A DNA stretch of 64,000 nt from Adhaeribacter swui (GTDB taxonomy: Bacteria; Bacteroidota; Bacteroidia; Cytophagales; Hymenobacteraceae). Below, piece after piece: positions 1 through 10,176 of this stretch. Below the pieces are notes generated by a model. It was not told where the DNA came from, did no database searches, and was given only the letters and a program-made list of their open reading frames with translations. The DNA is taken from positions 620,001 through 684,000 of the forward strand of contig NZ_CP055156.1 of the NCBI RefSeq assembly GCF_014217805.1, written 5' to 3'. Within the stretch, counting starts at the first letter, position 1. Each line of letters begins with the position of its first letter. A program made the position numbers and the translations under genes.

Positions 1-224
1 GCTAAACGGCGGGCAATTTCGGTTTTACCAACACCGGTAGCGCCAATCATTAATATATTATTCGGTACTATTTCGTTTTGCATGTCGGCGGCGGCGTGCA
101 TGCGGCGCCAGCGGTTACGCAAGGCAATAGCAACATTGCGTTTTGCTTCGTGCTGCCCAATAATGTACTTATCTAGTTCGGCTACAATTTGTACCGGGGT
201 TAAATATTGCGTGGTATCTAGCAT
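1..224 (-). CDS. hslU: HslU, ATPase subunit of HslUV protease (N-terminal part, cut by window edge)
   Basis: Only the first 74 codons lie inside the window; the gene runs off the left edge. The translation shows the family's N-terminal pattern: [20 protein letters not shown] at residues 10-29, then RNRWRR, then [19 protein letters not shown] with the Walker A lysine near residue 67. HslU is the hexameric AAA+ unfoldase that feeds substrates to the HslV peptidase in the cytoplasm. The ATG at 222-224 is chosen because it sits just before the conserved block. An AAGGAG stretch lies about 21 bases upstream, too far to be a usual ribosome site. Identification is secure; the rest of the gene is not visible. 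Confidence 0.93.
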   Translation of the reverse strand, partial: MLDTTQYLTPVQIVAELDKYIIGQHEAKRNVAIALRNRWRRMHAAADMQNEIVPNNILMIGATGVGKTEIARRL

Positions 225-330
225 AATGGTATGTTCCGGAATAAACTCCTTAGCGGGAGTTCTTCGTAATTTTTTAAATTTTTAAAATTTTGGTAAAAAG
301 AAATTATACGTTCAAAATTAATAAAACGGA

Positions 331-1371
331 TTAAACCCTGGTTTTCTTTTTAAAAAGCGGCGTTACATTTGAAATAACCGTAAAAGCATTACTCGCCCCA
401 GCTACGTGGTAATACGCCCGCGTAAAAATAAACTCAAACGATTTTACCCGCACGGTAGCTCCCATAGATAAACCAGCACCACCCGATTTAGTTTCCAGCC
501 GCAGTTCTTGCCGGCGCAAGTGGTTATAACCCACTATAACCTGAAAATTCTTGCTGAGTAAAAACTGACTGCTCACCACAAAATGCCGGGCCAGCTTGTC
601 AGTAAAAGTAGTAGCTGGCGGGTTTACCAGGTATAGTCCGGATTGGGTGGTATCGGAATAGCTGATGTTAAACTGTTGAAGGTGGTGCGCGGTTACCGAG
701 AATTGCAAAGGCATGTGTTCGGGCTTATAGGTTACGCCCAATTGCGCATCAAAAGGCATGGCAACGCGTTTTTCGCCGGTAAACGTTTTAAGTTGATACC
801 CGATATTCTTCAGCGCCAGCCCCACGTACAGTTCTTTTTCCGGATGTTTATAAATGCCCCCTAAGTCTACCAGCGCCGCTGTTGATTTATATTCGGCAAT
901 TCCCGAAAGGGCAAATTTTAACGTGGCGCCTAGCGTAAATGGTTTTAGCGTGGTGGCGTGCGTAAGGCTTAGCACGTAATCGTGAACCGAAAAACTGCCG
1001 GTGGATTGCCCTGTAGGATCGGTTTGCGTGAAATCGCCGTAACCCAGGTACTGCAAACCGGCTCCCCATTGCCCGTATTTAGGATGATTTACGGCGTAAT
1101 AAACCGAGCTCAGCGAAATATCGGCAATATAATCGGTGTAGCTTAGTGCCAGGTGTTTGTGCATGCCTGCTTGCAACAAGGCCGGATTTGCCTGCAACAT
1201 GGTGGCATCTGTGCCCGGCGCCGATACATTTACGCTGCCCAAAGCCGCTAAACGGGCACCGGCCGGATTATCCAGAAAAGAAAAAACTTGTCGGCTACCA
1301 ACCTGTCCGTGCCCAATAAATGCCTGTAAAAATAAAAAAAAGGTAAAAATGGTTCTTTGGTTTAACAACAT
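331..1371 (-). CDS. porQ: Type IX secretion system protein PorQ
   Basis: 346 residues with an N-terminal signal peptide (about residues 1-22, ending GHGQ). The mature part begins with the PorQ/PorV-like block FSFLDNPAGARLAALGSVNVS and continues as alternating beta strands typical of an outer-membrane barrel. PorQ belongs to the attachment complex of the Bacteroidota type IX secretion system, which anchors cargo at the cell surface. Length fits the family (about 340). It lies 37 bases downstream of lon on the same strand and 106 bases before hslU. The call rests on recognising the N-terminal block and the overall architecture. Confidence 0.8.
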   Translation of the reverse strand: MLLNQRTIFTFFLFLQAFIGHGQVGSRQVFSFLDNPAGARLAALGSVNVSAPGTDATMLQANPALLQAGMHKHLALSYTDYIADISLSSVYYAVNHPKYGQWGAGLQYLGYGDFTQTDPTGQSTGSFSVHDYVLSLTHATTLKPFTLGATLKFALSGIAEYKSTAALVDLGGIYKHPEKELYVGLALKNIGYQLKTFTGEKRVAMPFDAQLGVTYKPEHMPLQFSVTAHHLQQFNISYSDTTQSGLYLVNPPATTFTDKLARHFVVSSQFLLSKNFQVIVGYNHLRRQELRLETKSGGAGLSMGATVRVKSFEFIFTRAYYHVAGASNAFTVISNVTPLFKKKTRV

Positions 1372-1408
1372 TACCTAAGTATTAGAACCATTTTCCTAAT
1401 TTTTTAAA

Positions 1409-3913
1409 TTAAACCTCCGCCGCAATTGGCAACACGGGTTCGCTAATTTCCAGATTCAGCGGGTGGGCTACTTTTTCCTGCAGTAAGGCAATTTGCAGCA
1501 CATCCGGAGCTTTATCTACAAAATGAATATTTAAATCTTTAATGTATTCGGCCGGAATTTCGTTAATATCTTTCCGGTTTTTCTGGCACAGAATTACATC
1601 TTTAATACCGGCCCGTTTGGCGGCTAATATTTTTTCTTTAATGCCCCCCACCGGTAATACTTTGCCGCGCAAGGTAATTTCACCGGTCATGGCCAAATGC
1701 GACCGTACTTTGCGTTGCGTAAATACCGAGGCGATGGAAGTAAAAATAGCAATCCCCGCCGATGGTCCATCTTTCGGCACTGCTCCTTCCGGAAAGTGAA
1801 TGTGCAAATCGTATTGGTCAAAAATCCGGTAATCAATTTTTAAATCTGCCGCGTGCGCCTTTAAATAAGACAGCGCCGTTACAGCCGATTCCTTCATTAC
1901 ATCGCCCAACTGCCCCGATAAGGTTAATTTGCCTTTACCCCGGCTCAGAATCGATTCGATAAACAAGATATCGCCGCCTACCGAAGTCCAGGCCAGGCCG
2001 GTAACTACGCCGGCGGTGTCGTTATCCTGGTAAATTTCTTTATCAAAAATTTCGGGTCCCAGAATTCTTACTACATCCGTCGGGTCGATTACTTTTTTAA
2101 ATTCTTCCTCCAGGGCTTTGGCTTTGGCAATGTTCCGGGCAACCGCACCAATTTTGCGTTCCAGGCTACGTACGCCCGACTCGCGGGTATAATCTTCAAT
2201 TATTTTTTGAATAGCGGCCGCAGAGAAAACAACGTCTTTGGGTTCTAAACCGTGCTCGGCTTTTTGTTTAGGCACCAAATGCTTTTTAGCAATTTCGGTT
2301 TTTTCTTCGATGGTATAACCGGTAATATCAATAATTTCCATGCGGTCGCGCAGGGCCGGCTGAATGGTATCCAGGGAATTAGCCGTAGCAATAAATAAAA
2401 CCTTCGATAAGTCGTATTCCACCTCCAGGTAATTATCTACGAACGTACTATTTTGCTCCGGATCCAGTACTTCCAACAAAGCCGAAGAAGGATCGCCGCG
2501 AAAATCGGAGCTAATTTTATCAATTTCGTCGAGTACGATAACCGGGTTGGCGGAACCAATTTTTTTAATCTGGCTCACAATTTTGCCCGGCATAGCCCCC
2601 ACATAGGTTTTGCGGTGCCCCCGGATTTCGGCTTCGTCGCGTACGCCACCCAGTGACATCCTGACATATTTGCGGCCCAACGATTTGGCTATTGAACGAC
2701 CTAACGAAGTTTTACCTACGCCGGGAGGCCCAAACAAGCACAAAATGGGCGCTTTCATATCGTTTTTCAGCTTTAAAACCGCTAAATACTCGATTATGCG
2801 CTCTTTTACTTTTTCCAGGCCGTAATGGTCGGCATCCAGAATTTTCTTGGTTCTTTTTAAATTAAAGTTATCCTTCGTGTATTCGCCCCAAGGCAAATCC
2901 AACAGAAACTCGACGTAGTTCACCGAAACCGGGTACTCTGCCGCTGCCGGGTTTAAACGGGCTAATTTTTCAATTTCTTTATTAAAATGCTTTGCTACTG
3001 CTTCCGGCCATTTTTTCTTTTTGGCTGCTTCCCGGAAACGCTCAATTTCCTGATCTGGCCCATCGAAACCCAACTCATCCTGCAAAACTTTTATTTGCTG
3101 CCGCAAAAAGTAATCCCGCTGTTGTTGGTCAATATCGGTGTGTACTTTGGTATGAATCTCGTGCTTGATTTCCAGCATCTGGATCTCGCGCAACATGAGT
3201 TGCAGCAAGGTAGTACCGCGTTCTACGCCATCGTTAATCTCCAGCAGCGATTGCTTTTGCTGCACTTCCACGTTAATGTTCGACGATAAGAAATGCGTTA
3301 AGAAGCTCGGCGAATCAATGTTATCCAGGGCCACCTGGGCTTCCTGCGGAATCTCCGGATTGAGTTTCAGCATTTTAGCCGCCGCATCTTTCAACGACTG
3401 TACCAAGGCTTTTACTTCTTTGCTGGGCTTGGCCGGGAAAGACTCCTGGCAGTAACTAACCGTGGCCGTTAAATACGGAATTTCCCGCACTACTTCTTTA
3501 ATCTCAAACCGGGTCTGGCCTTGAATAATAATGGTAGTATTACCATCGGGCAACACCAACATTTTTAAAATTTTAGCCATGGTACCCACCGTGTACAAAT
3601 CATCGCGGGTAGGGTCGTCGCTTTTGGTATTTTTCTGAGCAATTACGCCCAGTATTTTGTTTCCCCGGTAAGCTTTGCGCACCAACCGGATTGATTTTTT
3701 GCGGGTAACGGTAATGGGCAGCACTACTCCCGGAAATAAAACGGTATTGCGTACCGGCAAAATAGGCAGCAACTCCGGCGCCTTTTTTCCAGCTAATTCG
3801 TCATGTTCAGGTTCAGTAGTAATAATCGAGATCATATCTTCCGGGTCGTTGCTCCGATTAGCAGCGAGTAACAACTCCTGAAGATTAGTGGCGTTATAGT
3901 CCATAGTGTACAA
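1409..3913 (-). CDS. lon: Lon protease (endopeptidase La)
   Basis: 834 residues, full length for Lon. Order: N-terminal substrate-binding LON domain (about 48-250), coiled helical region, AAA+ module with Walker A GPPGVGKT near residue 395 and Walker [10 protein letters not shown], then the serine-lysine protease domain. The catalytic serine is in [10 protein letters not shown] (Ser718 by coordinate) and the expected lysine partner is in GGIKEK (about residue 761). Lon is the ATP-dependent cytoplasmic protease that removes misfolded and regulatory proteins. Start is the first ATG; a second Met is three residues later (MYTMDYN). It is divergent from the porE-like gene over a 380-bp gap. Confidence 0.98.
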   Translation of the reverse strand: MYTMDYNATNLQELLLAANRSNDPEDMISIITTEPEHDELAGKKAPELLPILPVRNTVLFPGVVLPITVTRKKSIRLVRKAYRGNKILGVIAQKNTKSDDPTRDDLYTVGTMAKILKMLVLPDGNTTIIIQGQTRFEIKEVVREIPYLTATVSYCQESFPAKPSKEVKALVQSLKDAAAKMLKLNPEIPQEAQVALDNIDSPSFLTHFLSSNINVEVQQKQSLLEINDGVERGTTLLQLMLREIQMLEIKHEIHTKVHTDIDQQQRDYFLRQQIKVLQDELGFDGPDQEIERFREAAKKKKWPEAVAKHFNKEIEKLARLNPAAAEYPVSVNYVEFLLDLPWGEYTKDNFNLKRTKKILDADHYGLEKVKERIIEYLAVLKLKNDMKAPILCLFGPPGVGKTSLGRSIAKSLGRKYVRMSLGGVRDEAEIRGHRKTYVGAMPGKIVSQIKKIGSANPVIVLDEIDKISSDFRGDPSSALLEVLDPEQNSTFVDNYLEVEYDLSKVLFIATANSLDTIQPALRDRMEIIDITGYTIEEKTEIAKKHLVPKQKAEHGLEPKDVVFSAAAIQKIIEDYTRESGVRSLERKIGAVARNIAKAKALEEEFKKVIDPTDVVRILGPEIFDKEIYQDNDTAGVVTGLAWTSVGGDILFIESILSRGKGKLTLSGQLGDVMKESAVTALSYLKAHAADLKIDYRIFDQYDLHIHFPEGAVPKDGPSAGIAIFTSIASVFTQRKVRSHLAMTGEITLRGKVLPVGGIKEKILAAKRAGIKDVILCQKNRKDINEIPAEYIKDLNIHFVDKAPDVLQIALLQEKVAHPLNLEISEPVLPIAAEV

Positions 3914-4293
3914 GGCCGTGCCAAACTGACAGCAACCAGCGAAGTGAATTGTAAATTTAAATCAATATAAGTAATTCTCAAGTCCTATGCCAATACCAGC
4001 AGTGCCATTTTAAAAACTATCCTAAAAAAGAGGATAGCACCAGCCAATTTTTAAGGTTGAAATGGTTGGCAAGGCTACTGGGCTTGTATTTTTTTAAAAT
4101 TTTAAAATCCGGATAACTTTTAATCCGGTTGTTACTTAAACGGATTATTGCAAATTTGGCTATTATACAAGTAGCTGATTTTATTAATTAAAACTACGTT
4201 ATGCATCTATTAACGAAGTTTTTGTGGTTTTGAATTATTTTACGGTATATTTGATTAATTGAATATCCGTGCCGGTAATGCTGAATTGGTTGT
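3914..4293. other. 380-bp divergent intergenic region, lon / porE-like
   Basis: No coding potential was recognised. It contains a small perfect hairpin at 4017-4037 (CTATCCT, 7-base loop, AGGATAG) on the lon side, an AT-rich TTTTTTTAAAATTTTAAAA stretch near 4090, and a Bacteroidota-type promoter for the plus-strand gene (separate entry). The lon promoter was not located. A 70-codon minus-strand open frame here overlaps the porE-like signal peptide region and is treated as chance. Confidence 0.5.
4221..4253 (+). promoter_or_regulatory. Candidate Bacteroidota-type promoter for the porE-like gene
   Basis: TTTG at 4221-4224 and TATATTTG at 4246-4253 are separated by 21 bases. This matches the known Bacteroidota consensus TTTG-N19..21-TAnnTTTG. 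The start codon is at 4294, which gives a 5' leader of about 35 bases. The match is read by eye; no transcript data are available. Confidence 0.5.
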
Positions 4294-6282
4294 ATGCGTC
4301 GCTTTTTTGTATTTAACTTGTTTTTGGCTTTGCTTTGCAGCACTTTTGGACCAGCCCTGGCCCAAACGAAACTCTCGCTCAAAAAAAAATCAGTTACCGA
4401 CAGCACCGCTCACCGGCAGCAGCCTAAGGCCGAAGTAATTATTGATTTTCCGAACGTAGATAAAATTCCGTACTACGAAGATCGCCGGGCATTAAAAAAC
4501 ATAAACCGGCTCGAAAAACGGAAAGAATACCTTAAAGCATTGCCTTTGCTCCGGAATTACGTGAACAACTTTGGCATCGAAAATTTTTACCGGAATACTT
4601 CTTTACTGTGGCGGTTAGCGCAATTATACGAGCGGGTTAACGACATGGACCACGCAAAAGCGTTTTACCGCTTAGCCCTGAAACACCACCGCTCCGATAT
4701 CACCAAGATTCAGTTGTATTATGATTCTCTGGAGGCAAAATCCAAATCGTTGTACTTGCCCCTAGATTTTTACTACGAACTGGTGGAGTACCGCAAATCC
4801 GTTAATACGTTTCAGCCGCCCAAAGGCGTATACACCAACATGGGCCCAGATATTAACTCGAAATTCGAAGATTATGGCCCTACCATTAACTCTAACACGG
4901 GGCGTTTAATTTTTACTTCGCGTCGCAACCGGGGGCCTTCCATCAACTCGGGCTACAACGAAGATTTATTTTATACGGACAATGTAGACGGTAACTGGGA
5001 AAAAGCAAAATCATTCGGTAAACCCATAAATAGTATTTATAATGAAGGCTCGGCCTGCCTGAGCAAAGACGGACAAACCTTGTATTTTGCCCGTTGCGAC
5101 TGCCGCGATTGCCACGGCAATTGCGATTTGTACGTGGCTAAAAAAATGAAAGACGGTACCTGGGGCAACATTAAAAATTTGGGCATGCAGGTAAATAGCC
5201 CGGCCTGGGACTCGCAACCAACGCTATCGCAAAACGAAGATACGCTTTACTTTGCCTCTGATCGATTGGGTGGTTTTGGCACTTCGGATATTTATTTCAC
5301 GTACAAACTTAAAAACGGCCGCTGGGCACCCGCCAAAAACATGGGGCCAGTAATTAATACCCGCGAAAGCGAAGTAAGCCCGTTTTTTCACCCGAAATAC
5401 CAGGTTTTGTACTTCAGCTCCCGGGGACAACTCCTGAATAACGGCGATTTTGATATCTATAAAACGTACCGCGTTAATGGCCGCTGGCAGGAACCCCGCA
5501 ACATCGGTCCCTTGGTAAACGGCAAAGGCAGCGAATACTACTTTACCATCGATGGCAAATCCGAAAACTTATACTATGCCCGCTCGGAGCCCAACGATTT
5601 AAAAAATCTGGATTTATATTCTTTTCCGTTACCCATGGAAGCCCACCCGCTAGCGGTAACCCGCCTGGAAGGCACGCTCGTGGACTCGGTTACCAATGCG
5701 CCCCTAAACGGCATTGTTTCGGTAATTGATTTAACTAACGGCATTGAGGTAGCTTCTAAATACATCCGGAACGATGGCTCTTTTGATTTTGACTTGATTG
5801 ACCAAAACCGATACATGCTTTTAATTCAAAGCCCGGATTTTTTTAGTGTAGAAAAAGAAATTGACCTGAAGCAAGACACGGTTTTTAAAATAATGACCTC
5901 AGCGATAGATTATAAACTGCCGTTAATTTTTAAAAATATTGAATTTGACGAAGGCAAATCAGACATTAAACCAATTATGGAACCGATCCTCGACCGGATT
6001 GTCTTGTTTCTGGCGGATCATCCAACCTTTCAACTAAAAATAGGCGGCCACACTGATAGCAGTGGTGACCCGGATTTTAATACCGAATTATCGCAGAAAC
6101 GCGCCGACTCCATAAAGAAATACATTGAGCAAAAAGGCAAAATTCCCGACAACCGGGTGCAAGCCTGGGGTTACGGCAACTCCGAACCTTTACGCGACGA
6201 AGTAACCGAAGAAGACCGGCGCATTAACCGGCGCGTAGAATTTAAACTAATAAAACCAGAACCCGCTAATTTGAAAGAATAG
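4294..6282 (+). CDS. porE: PorE-like T9SS protein: TPR, PD40 propeller, CRD and OmpA domains
   Basis: 662 residues. A signal peptide (about 1-24, ending GPALAQ) is followed by a TPR-like helical part (about 70-150), a PD40/WD40-like beta-propeller with repeated DGQTLYFA / EDTLYFASDR strands (about 180-420), a carboxypeptidase-regulatory-like segment (about 445-525), and a C-terminal OmpA peptidoglycan-binding domain with GGHTDSSG and DRRINRRVEF. This order and length match PorE, which tethers the type IX secretion machinery to peptidoglycan. Other OmpA proteins of gliding/T9SS loci have similar layouts, so the exact paralogue is uncertain. A Cys-rich insert (CDCRDCHGNC) sits inside the propeller. 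Confidence 0.65.
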   Translation: MRRFFVFNLFLALLCSTFGPALAQTKLSLKKKSVTDSTAHRQQPKAEVIIDFPNVDKIPYYEDRRALKNINRLEKRKEYLKALPLLRNYVNNFGIENFYRNTSLLWRLAQLYERVNDMDHAKAFYRLALKHHRSDITKIQLYYDSLEAKSKSLYLPLDFYYELVEYRKSVNTFQPPKGVYTNMGPDINSKFEDYGPTINSNTGRLIFTSRRNRGPSINSGYNEDLFYTDNVDGNWEKAKSFGKPINSIYNEGSACLSKDGQTLYFARCDCRDCHGNCDLYVAKKMKDGTWGNIKNLGMQVNSPAWDSQPTLSQNEDTLYFASDRLGGFGTSDIYFTYKLKNGRWAPAKNMGPVINTRESEVSPFFHPKYQVLYFSSRGQLLNNGDFDIYKTYRVNGRWQEPRNIGPLVNGKGSEYYFTIDGKSENLYYARSEPNDLKNLDLYSFPLPMEAHPLAVTRLEGTLVDSVTNAPLNGIVSVIDLTNGIEVASKYIRNDGSFDFDLIDQNRYMLLIQSPDFFSVEKEIDLKQDTVFKIMTSAIDYKLPLIFKNIEFDEGKSDIKPIMEPILDRIVLFLADHPTFQLKIGGHTDSSGDPDFNTELSQKRADSIKKYIEQKGKIPDNRVQAWGYGNSEPLRDEVTEEDRRINRRVEFKLIKPEPANLKE

Positions 6283-6300
6283 CAGGAAGGAAGAATTTAT

Positions 6301-6349
6301 AGTGTATTCAGTTTTTAAAAAATAACAAATTTTAAAAACTGAATACACT
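6301..6349. terminator. Bidirectional terminator between porE-like and LysM genes
   Basis: A perfect 20-bp inverted repeat (6301-6320 with 6330-6349) surrounds a 9-base loop. It includes TTTTTAAAA on the inner side and lies between two convergent genes ending at 6282 and 6378. Such a hairpin can end transcripts from both sides. Confidence 0.75.
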
Positions 6350-6377
6350 TCAACCTTAGTTTATGGAAAGGTATAGT

Positions 6378-7556
6378 TTAGTTTTGGTCTGCGGCAGCGG
6401 CTTCAGAGTTTGGTATTTGGGCGGGTGGCAGGTCGTCTAAAATGCGTTGCGCTATTTTGCCCAGATTATCGCGGCTAATTTTATCCAGATCGTTCACATT
6501 GGACACGTACGGAATCTTAACTTTATTACCGGCAATCAAATTTCCTTGAGCATCCACCAAGGTATAATGCACCGTAAATTCCCGGATAAAATCCTGCGTA
6601 GTCCGGTCGAGGCAGTTGCTGTAATCCGTATGAATTTCGAACTGATTGATGAATAAATAATAATCGAGCTGGTAGCGATTGTTGTAATAAGTATAAAAAT
6701 CAGAGCTTTTCGCAGTTACCCCGTAATATTTGTCAGCGGCAGTTGCGGCCGTTGCCTCTTGGGGCGTTGTTATTCCCACCTTGGCTTTTTGTTTCTGAAA
6801 CCAGGCTTTTGGTCCAGACAATATTGTTTTTTGCTTGGGAGGTAAAGGGTTATACTTTGAAGCCGTTACTGGCAGGTACTGGTAATCCAGAGCCTTATAA
6901 ATAGCCGGCAAAGAATCGGCACTTCTGCTGGTTCCTCCGTGCAGTAAGTTAATGGTTTCAAAACCATTTGGCGTAAGTAAAGCGCTCAAGCGGCTACGGA
7001 ATGTATAACGTACATCGGGCCGGGGAATTTTGGACTGCCGGGAAATATCTTCATCAGCATCCGAAAAGTACAGGTACGGATCAAAGGGTACTACCATTAT
7101 ACGTTGGGTAGTTTTATGCATTGCCGAAGTTGCATGATCTTCTTTGTCGTAATGGGTGATGGTGGTACTTACGGGTTGGGGAGGCTCCGAAGCAGTAGCA
7201 GTATTTTTACTATCGGCTGCTTTTGCTTTAGCCGGCGAATTAAGCCGTGGTGCCTGCGCTTTAACTGTTGCTCCAGATGCTTTCGCTGGCTCTATTAAAC
7301 TTTGGGAACGCACCCGAATAGTTTTACCTACTGGCAAACTTGCCCCGTTCCAGGAAATTAAAGAATCTACCGGCACCTGGTATATTTTAGACAGCCGGTA
7401 ATAAGTATCGCCGGGTTGAACCAGGTGCTGACCGGTTATTTCCTGATTACTGCCAGTAGAAACGGAATCAGTAACCAGCGATTGCGCGCAAACGGATTGG
7501 CAAAATAGAAAAATTAAAAAAAATAGTTTCCCTCCTGGTCTTCCCCATCTTTGCAT
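6378..7556 (-). CDS. Secreted LysM-domain protein
   Basis: 392 residues. A hydrophobic signal peptide (about 1-25, ending SVCAQ) is followed by one LysM peptidoglycan-binding domain (about 42-85: HLVQPGDTYYRLSKIYQVP ... SLISWNG). A low-complexity Ala/Lys/Pro linker follows, then a C-terminal domain of about 230 residues with no family I recognise. It probably acts in the periplasm or on the cell wall. It follows rseP by 17 bases on the same strand and is likely co-transcribed in the run GH3 - dxr - rseP - this gene. The enzymatic role, if any, is unknown. Confidence 0.7.
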   Translation of the reverse strand: MQRWGRPGGKLFFLIFLFCQSVCAQSLVTDSVSTGSNQEITGQHLVQPGDTYYRLSKIYQVPVDSLISWNGASLPVGKTIRVRSQSLIEPAKASGATVKAQAPRLNSPAKAKAADSKNTATASEPPQPVSTTITHYDKEDHATSAMHKTTQRIMVVPFDPYLYFSDADEDISRQSKIPRPDVRYTFRSRLSALLTPNGFETINLLHGGTSRSADSLPAIYKALDYQYLPVTASKYNPLPPKQKTILSGPKAWFQKQKAKVGITTPQEATAATAADKYYGVTAKSSDFYTYYNNRYQLDYYLFINQFEIHTDYSNCLDRTTQDFIREFTVHYTLVDAQGNLIAGNKVKIPYVSNVNDLDKISRDNLGKIAQRILDDLPPAQIPNSEAAAADQN

Positions 7557-7573
7557 AACTATTCATTTTAAGT

Positions 7574-8899
7574 TCAGGTAAATAATTTATAGATATCGTT
7601 GCCGAAGGCATAAACCATTAAGCCCAGCAAGAGTACCATGCCTACTTTCTGCGCATTCTCTAAAAACTTATCCGAAGGCTTTTGTCCTGTAACCATTTCG
7701 TAGGTCAGGAACATGACGTGTCCACCATCCAAAGCCGGAATGGGTAGTAAATTCATAAATGCCAGAACCATGGAAAGCATGCCCACCAACGACCAAAACA
7801 TAACCCACGAACCACCAAATAAACTGGCAATACCAATGGGGCCACTTACCGCATTGCTGGCTTTAATTTCGCCGCGGAAGATTTTAGCAAAGCCTTTTAT
7901 GTTTAATACAATTACATTAAAAGCTTTTTGCGTACCCAGCGGAATAGATTCTGCCAGGGAATATTGCCGGGTATTATAGTTTAGTAAGCTTTTTACTTCA
8001 ATACCTAATTGCCCTTTTTTATTTACCGGCACTTGTAAAGTAACATCCTGGTTATCTCTTTTTACAACCACGTTAATTACCTTACCTACATTGCTTTGCA
8101 ACGCCTTTTGAAACTCGTGGTAGTACTGCACCGGTTGCCCGGCCACCTGCACAATTTTGTCACCTGTTTTTAAACCAGCCTTAATCGCGGATTCTTTCTT
8201 AACCCCAATAATGGCAAACGGGCTTCGCTCTACCGCAATGGGTTCATTTTTCTTAGTAATTTCGTCGAGTAAATTGGCCGGCGGTACTATATCTAACAAA
8301 TTACCGTCGCGGTTAATGGTGTAAGTAATTTTGTTGCTGCCGAGCAATATATCCGGGTTGTTGATTTCATCAAACTCTTTTACCGCTTTGCCATTAACCT
8401 TAACTATTTTGTCACCATCTTTTAACCCTATTTGCTTACCTACCTCGGTTGCTACGATACCGTATTTGGCATCATCAGCCAGCAAATACCGTTCGCCGTT
8501 AAAGTAAAGCAGTAAAATAAAGATAATAATACCCGCTAGCACGTTTACAATAACACCGCCTAACATTACAATCAGGCGTTGCCAGGCGGGTTTCGCTCTA
8601 AACTCGTAAGGTTTGGGCGGCTCGTTTAACGCGTTGGTATCCAAAGATTCGTCTACCATCCCGGAAATTTTTACGAACCCGCCTAAGGGCACGGCGCCAA
8701 TCATGTACTCCGTTTCGCCGATTTGCTTCCCGATGATTTTAGGCGGAAAGCCAATGGCGTATTTTTCCACGCGCATGCCAAACCACTTGGCCGTTAACAT
8801 GTGACCAAACTCGTGGATGGCCACTAAAAAGGATAACCCCAGAAGAAACTGGGCTACCGTAATAAAAAAATCTAAAATTTCTGGTGCTGAGAATTGCAT
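7574..8899 (-). CDS. rseP: RseP-type site-2 intramembrane metalloprotease
   Basis: 441 residues. The zinc site HEFGH lies in the first membrane segment (about residue 27) and the third ligand motif LLPIPALDGGH in a later one. Two PDZ-like regions lie between (about 125-210 and 220-300; KAGLKTGDKIVQV is typical of the second). RseP cleaves membrane-embedded anti-sigma factors and signal peptide remnants. It lies between dxr (92 bases upstream) and the LysM gene, an order often seen in bacteria where dxr and rseP are neighbours. Start is the first ATG; the motif position relative to the start fits the family. Confidence 0.95.
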   Translation of the reverse strand: MQFSAPEILDFFITVAQFLLGLSFLVAIHEFGHMLTAKWFGMRVEKYAIGFPPKIIGKQIGETEYMIGAVPLGGFVKISGMVDESLDTNALNEPPKPYEFRAKPAWQRLIVMLGGVIVNVLAGIIIFILLLYFNGERYLLADDAKYGIVATEVGKQIGLKDGDKIVKVNGKAVKEFDEINNPDILLGSNKITYTINRDGNLLDIVPPANLLDEITKKNEPIAVERSPFAIIGVKKESAIKAGLKTGDKIVQVAGQPVQYYHEFQKALQSNVGKVINVVVKRDNQDVTLQVPVNKKGQLGIEVKSLLNYNTRQYSLAESIPLGTQKAFNVIVLNIKGFAKIFRGEIKASNAVSGPIGIASLFGGSWVMFWSLVGMLSMVLAFMNLLPIPALDGGHVMFLTYEMVTGQKPSDKFLENAQKVGMVLLLGLMVYAFGNDIYKLFT

Positions 8900-8991
8900 T
8901 TAAAAATATTTAAAAAATTCCGTTGGCTTCTGTATTCACTAATAATCAGGAAACAAGAACCTGTTCGAAAAACAAATTTAGGGTTTTAAAG

Positions 8992-10146
8992 TTACAATTT
9001 AATCATTTCCTGCGCTATCCGTCGTGTTTCCTGGTCGGTGGCTACGTAATCGGTAAGTGCCGGATGAGCAATATAAGCAACTTTTGCCAGACAACTTTCT
9101 ATTATATCCGACATTTGCAAAAAACCTATTTTGTTATCCAGGAAAGCACTAACGGCGACTTCGTTAGCTGCATTTAAAATACAGGCGGCATTGCCCCCTT
9201 GCTCCATAGCGGCAAACGCCAATGCCAGGTTCCGAAAAGTTTCCAAGTTGGGCTTCTCGAAGGTGAGTTGCGGGTAATCGACGAAGTTAAAACGGGGGAA
9301 ATTGTTTTTTAGTCTATTGGGATAACTTAAGGCGTACTGAATCGGTAATTTCATATCGGGTAAACCCAGTTGCGCTTTTAATGAACCATCCTGAAACTGC
9401 ACCAGCGAGTGCACAATCGACTGCGGGTGCACAATTACTTCAATCTGTTGATTTTGTAAATGAAACAACCACTTGGCTTCGATTACCTCCAAGCCTTTGT
9501 TCATGAGCGAAGCCGAATCGATGGTAATTTTAGCGCCCATGTCCCAGTTAGGATGCTTTAAAGCTTGTTCCCGGGTTACGGTGCTTAAATACTGGCGATC
9601 TTTGCCCCGGAACGGTCCACCGGAAGCGGTAAGAATAATTTTCTCGATGGGATTATGAAACTCTCCTGCCAAACACTGGAAAATAGCGCTGTGCTCCGAA
9701 TCGACGGGGTAAATGTTAACGCCTTTTTCCCGGGCTAAGTCGGTAATTAACTGGCCCGCTACAACCAAGGTTTCTTTATTGGCCAGGGCAATATTTTTAC
9801 CAGCTTCAATGGCTTTTATGGTAGGCTCTAAACCCGAATAACCTACCATGGCGGTTAATACCACATCAATGGTATCCATTTGCACTACGCTTTTCAGGGC
9901 GTTTTTGCCGGCGTACACTTTTATATTGTGGGGGTCAAGCGCATCGAAAACCTGGTCGTATAATTCTTCGCGGCAGATAACTACCACGTTGGGTTTTACC
10001 TGTAAAGCTTGCTGAATGAGCAGATCAGCGTTGTTGTTGGCGGTAAGTACTTCTACTTCAAACGCGTCTGGTTGAGCCTGAATTACTTCTAAGGCTTGGG
10101 TGCCTATGGAACCAGTAGAACCTAATACCGCTATTCTTTTTTTCAA
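8992..10146 (-). CDS. dxr: 1-deoxy-D-xylulose 5-phosphate reductoisomerase
   Basis: 384 residues, full length. The N-terminal NADPH-binding motif is GSTGSIGTQALEVI, the mid-region substrate/metal motif is VDSEHSAIFQCL, and ASGGPFR and MNKGLEVIEA follow. It converts DXP to methylerythritol phosphate, the committed step of the non-mevalonate isoprenoid pathway in the cytoplasm. It lies 30 bases after the GH3 gene and before rseP on the same strand. Confidence 0.98.
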   Translation of the reverse strand: MKKRIAVLGSTGSIGTQALEVIQAQPDAFEVEVLTANNNADLLIQQALQVKPNVVVICREELYDQVFDALDPHNIKVYAGKNALKSVVQMDTIDVVLTAMVGYSGLEPTIKAIEAGKNIALANKETLVVAGQLITDLAREKGVNIYPVDSEHSAIFQCLAGEFHNPIEKIILTASGGPFRGKDRQYLSTVTREQALKHPNWDMGAKITIDSASLMNKGLEVIEAKWLFHLQNQQIEVIVHPQSIVHSLVQFQDGSLKAQLGLPDMKLPIQYALSYPNRLKNNFPRFNFVDYPQLTFEKPNLETFRNLALAFAAMEQGGNAACILNAANEVAVSAFLDNKIGFLQMSDIIESCLAKVAYIAHPALTDYVATDQETRRIAQEMIKL

Positions 10147-10176
10147 TTTACCTGTATAGTTAAATAATGCTATTTT

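Noticed and set aside
82-285. 67-codon plus-strand frame over the hslU start
   Set aside because: It is antisense to a clear hslU N-terminus and shows no domain.
4194-4406. 70-codon minus frame over the porE-like start
   Set aside because: Antisense to the signal peptide of a strong gene; no support.
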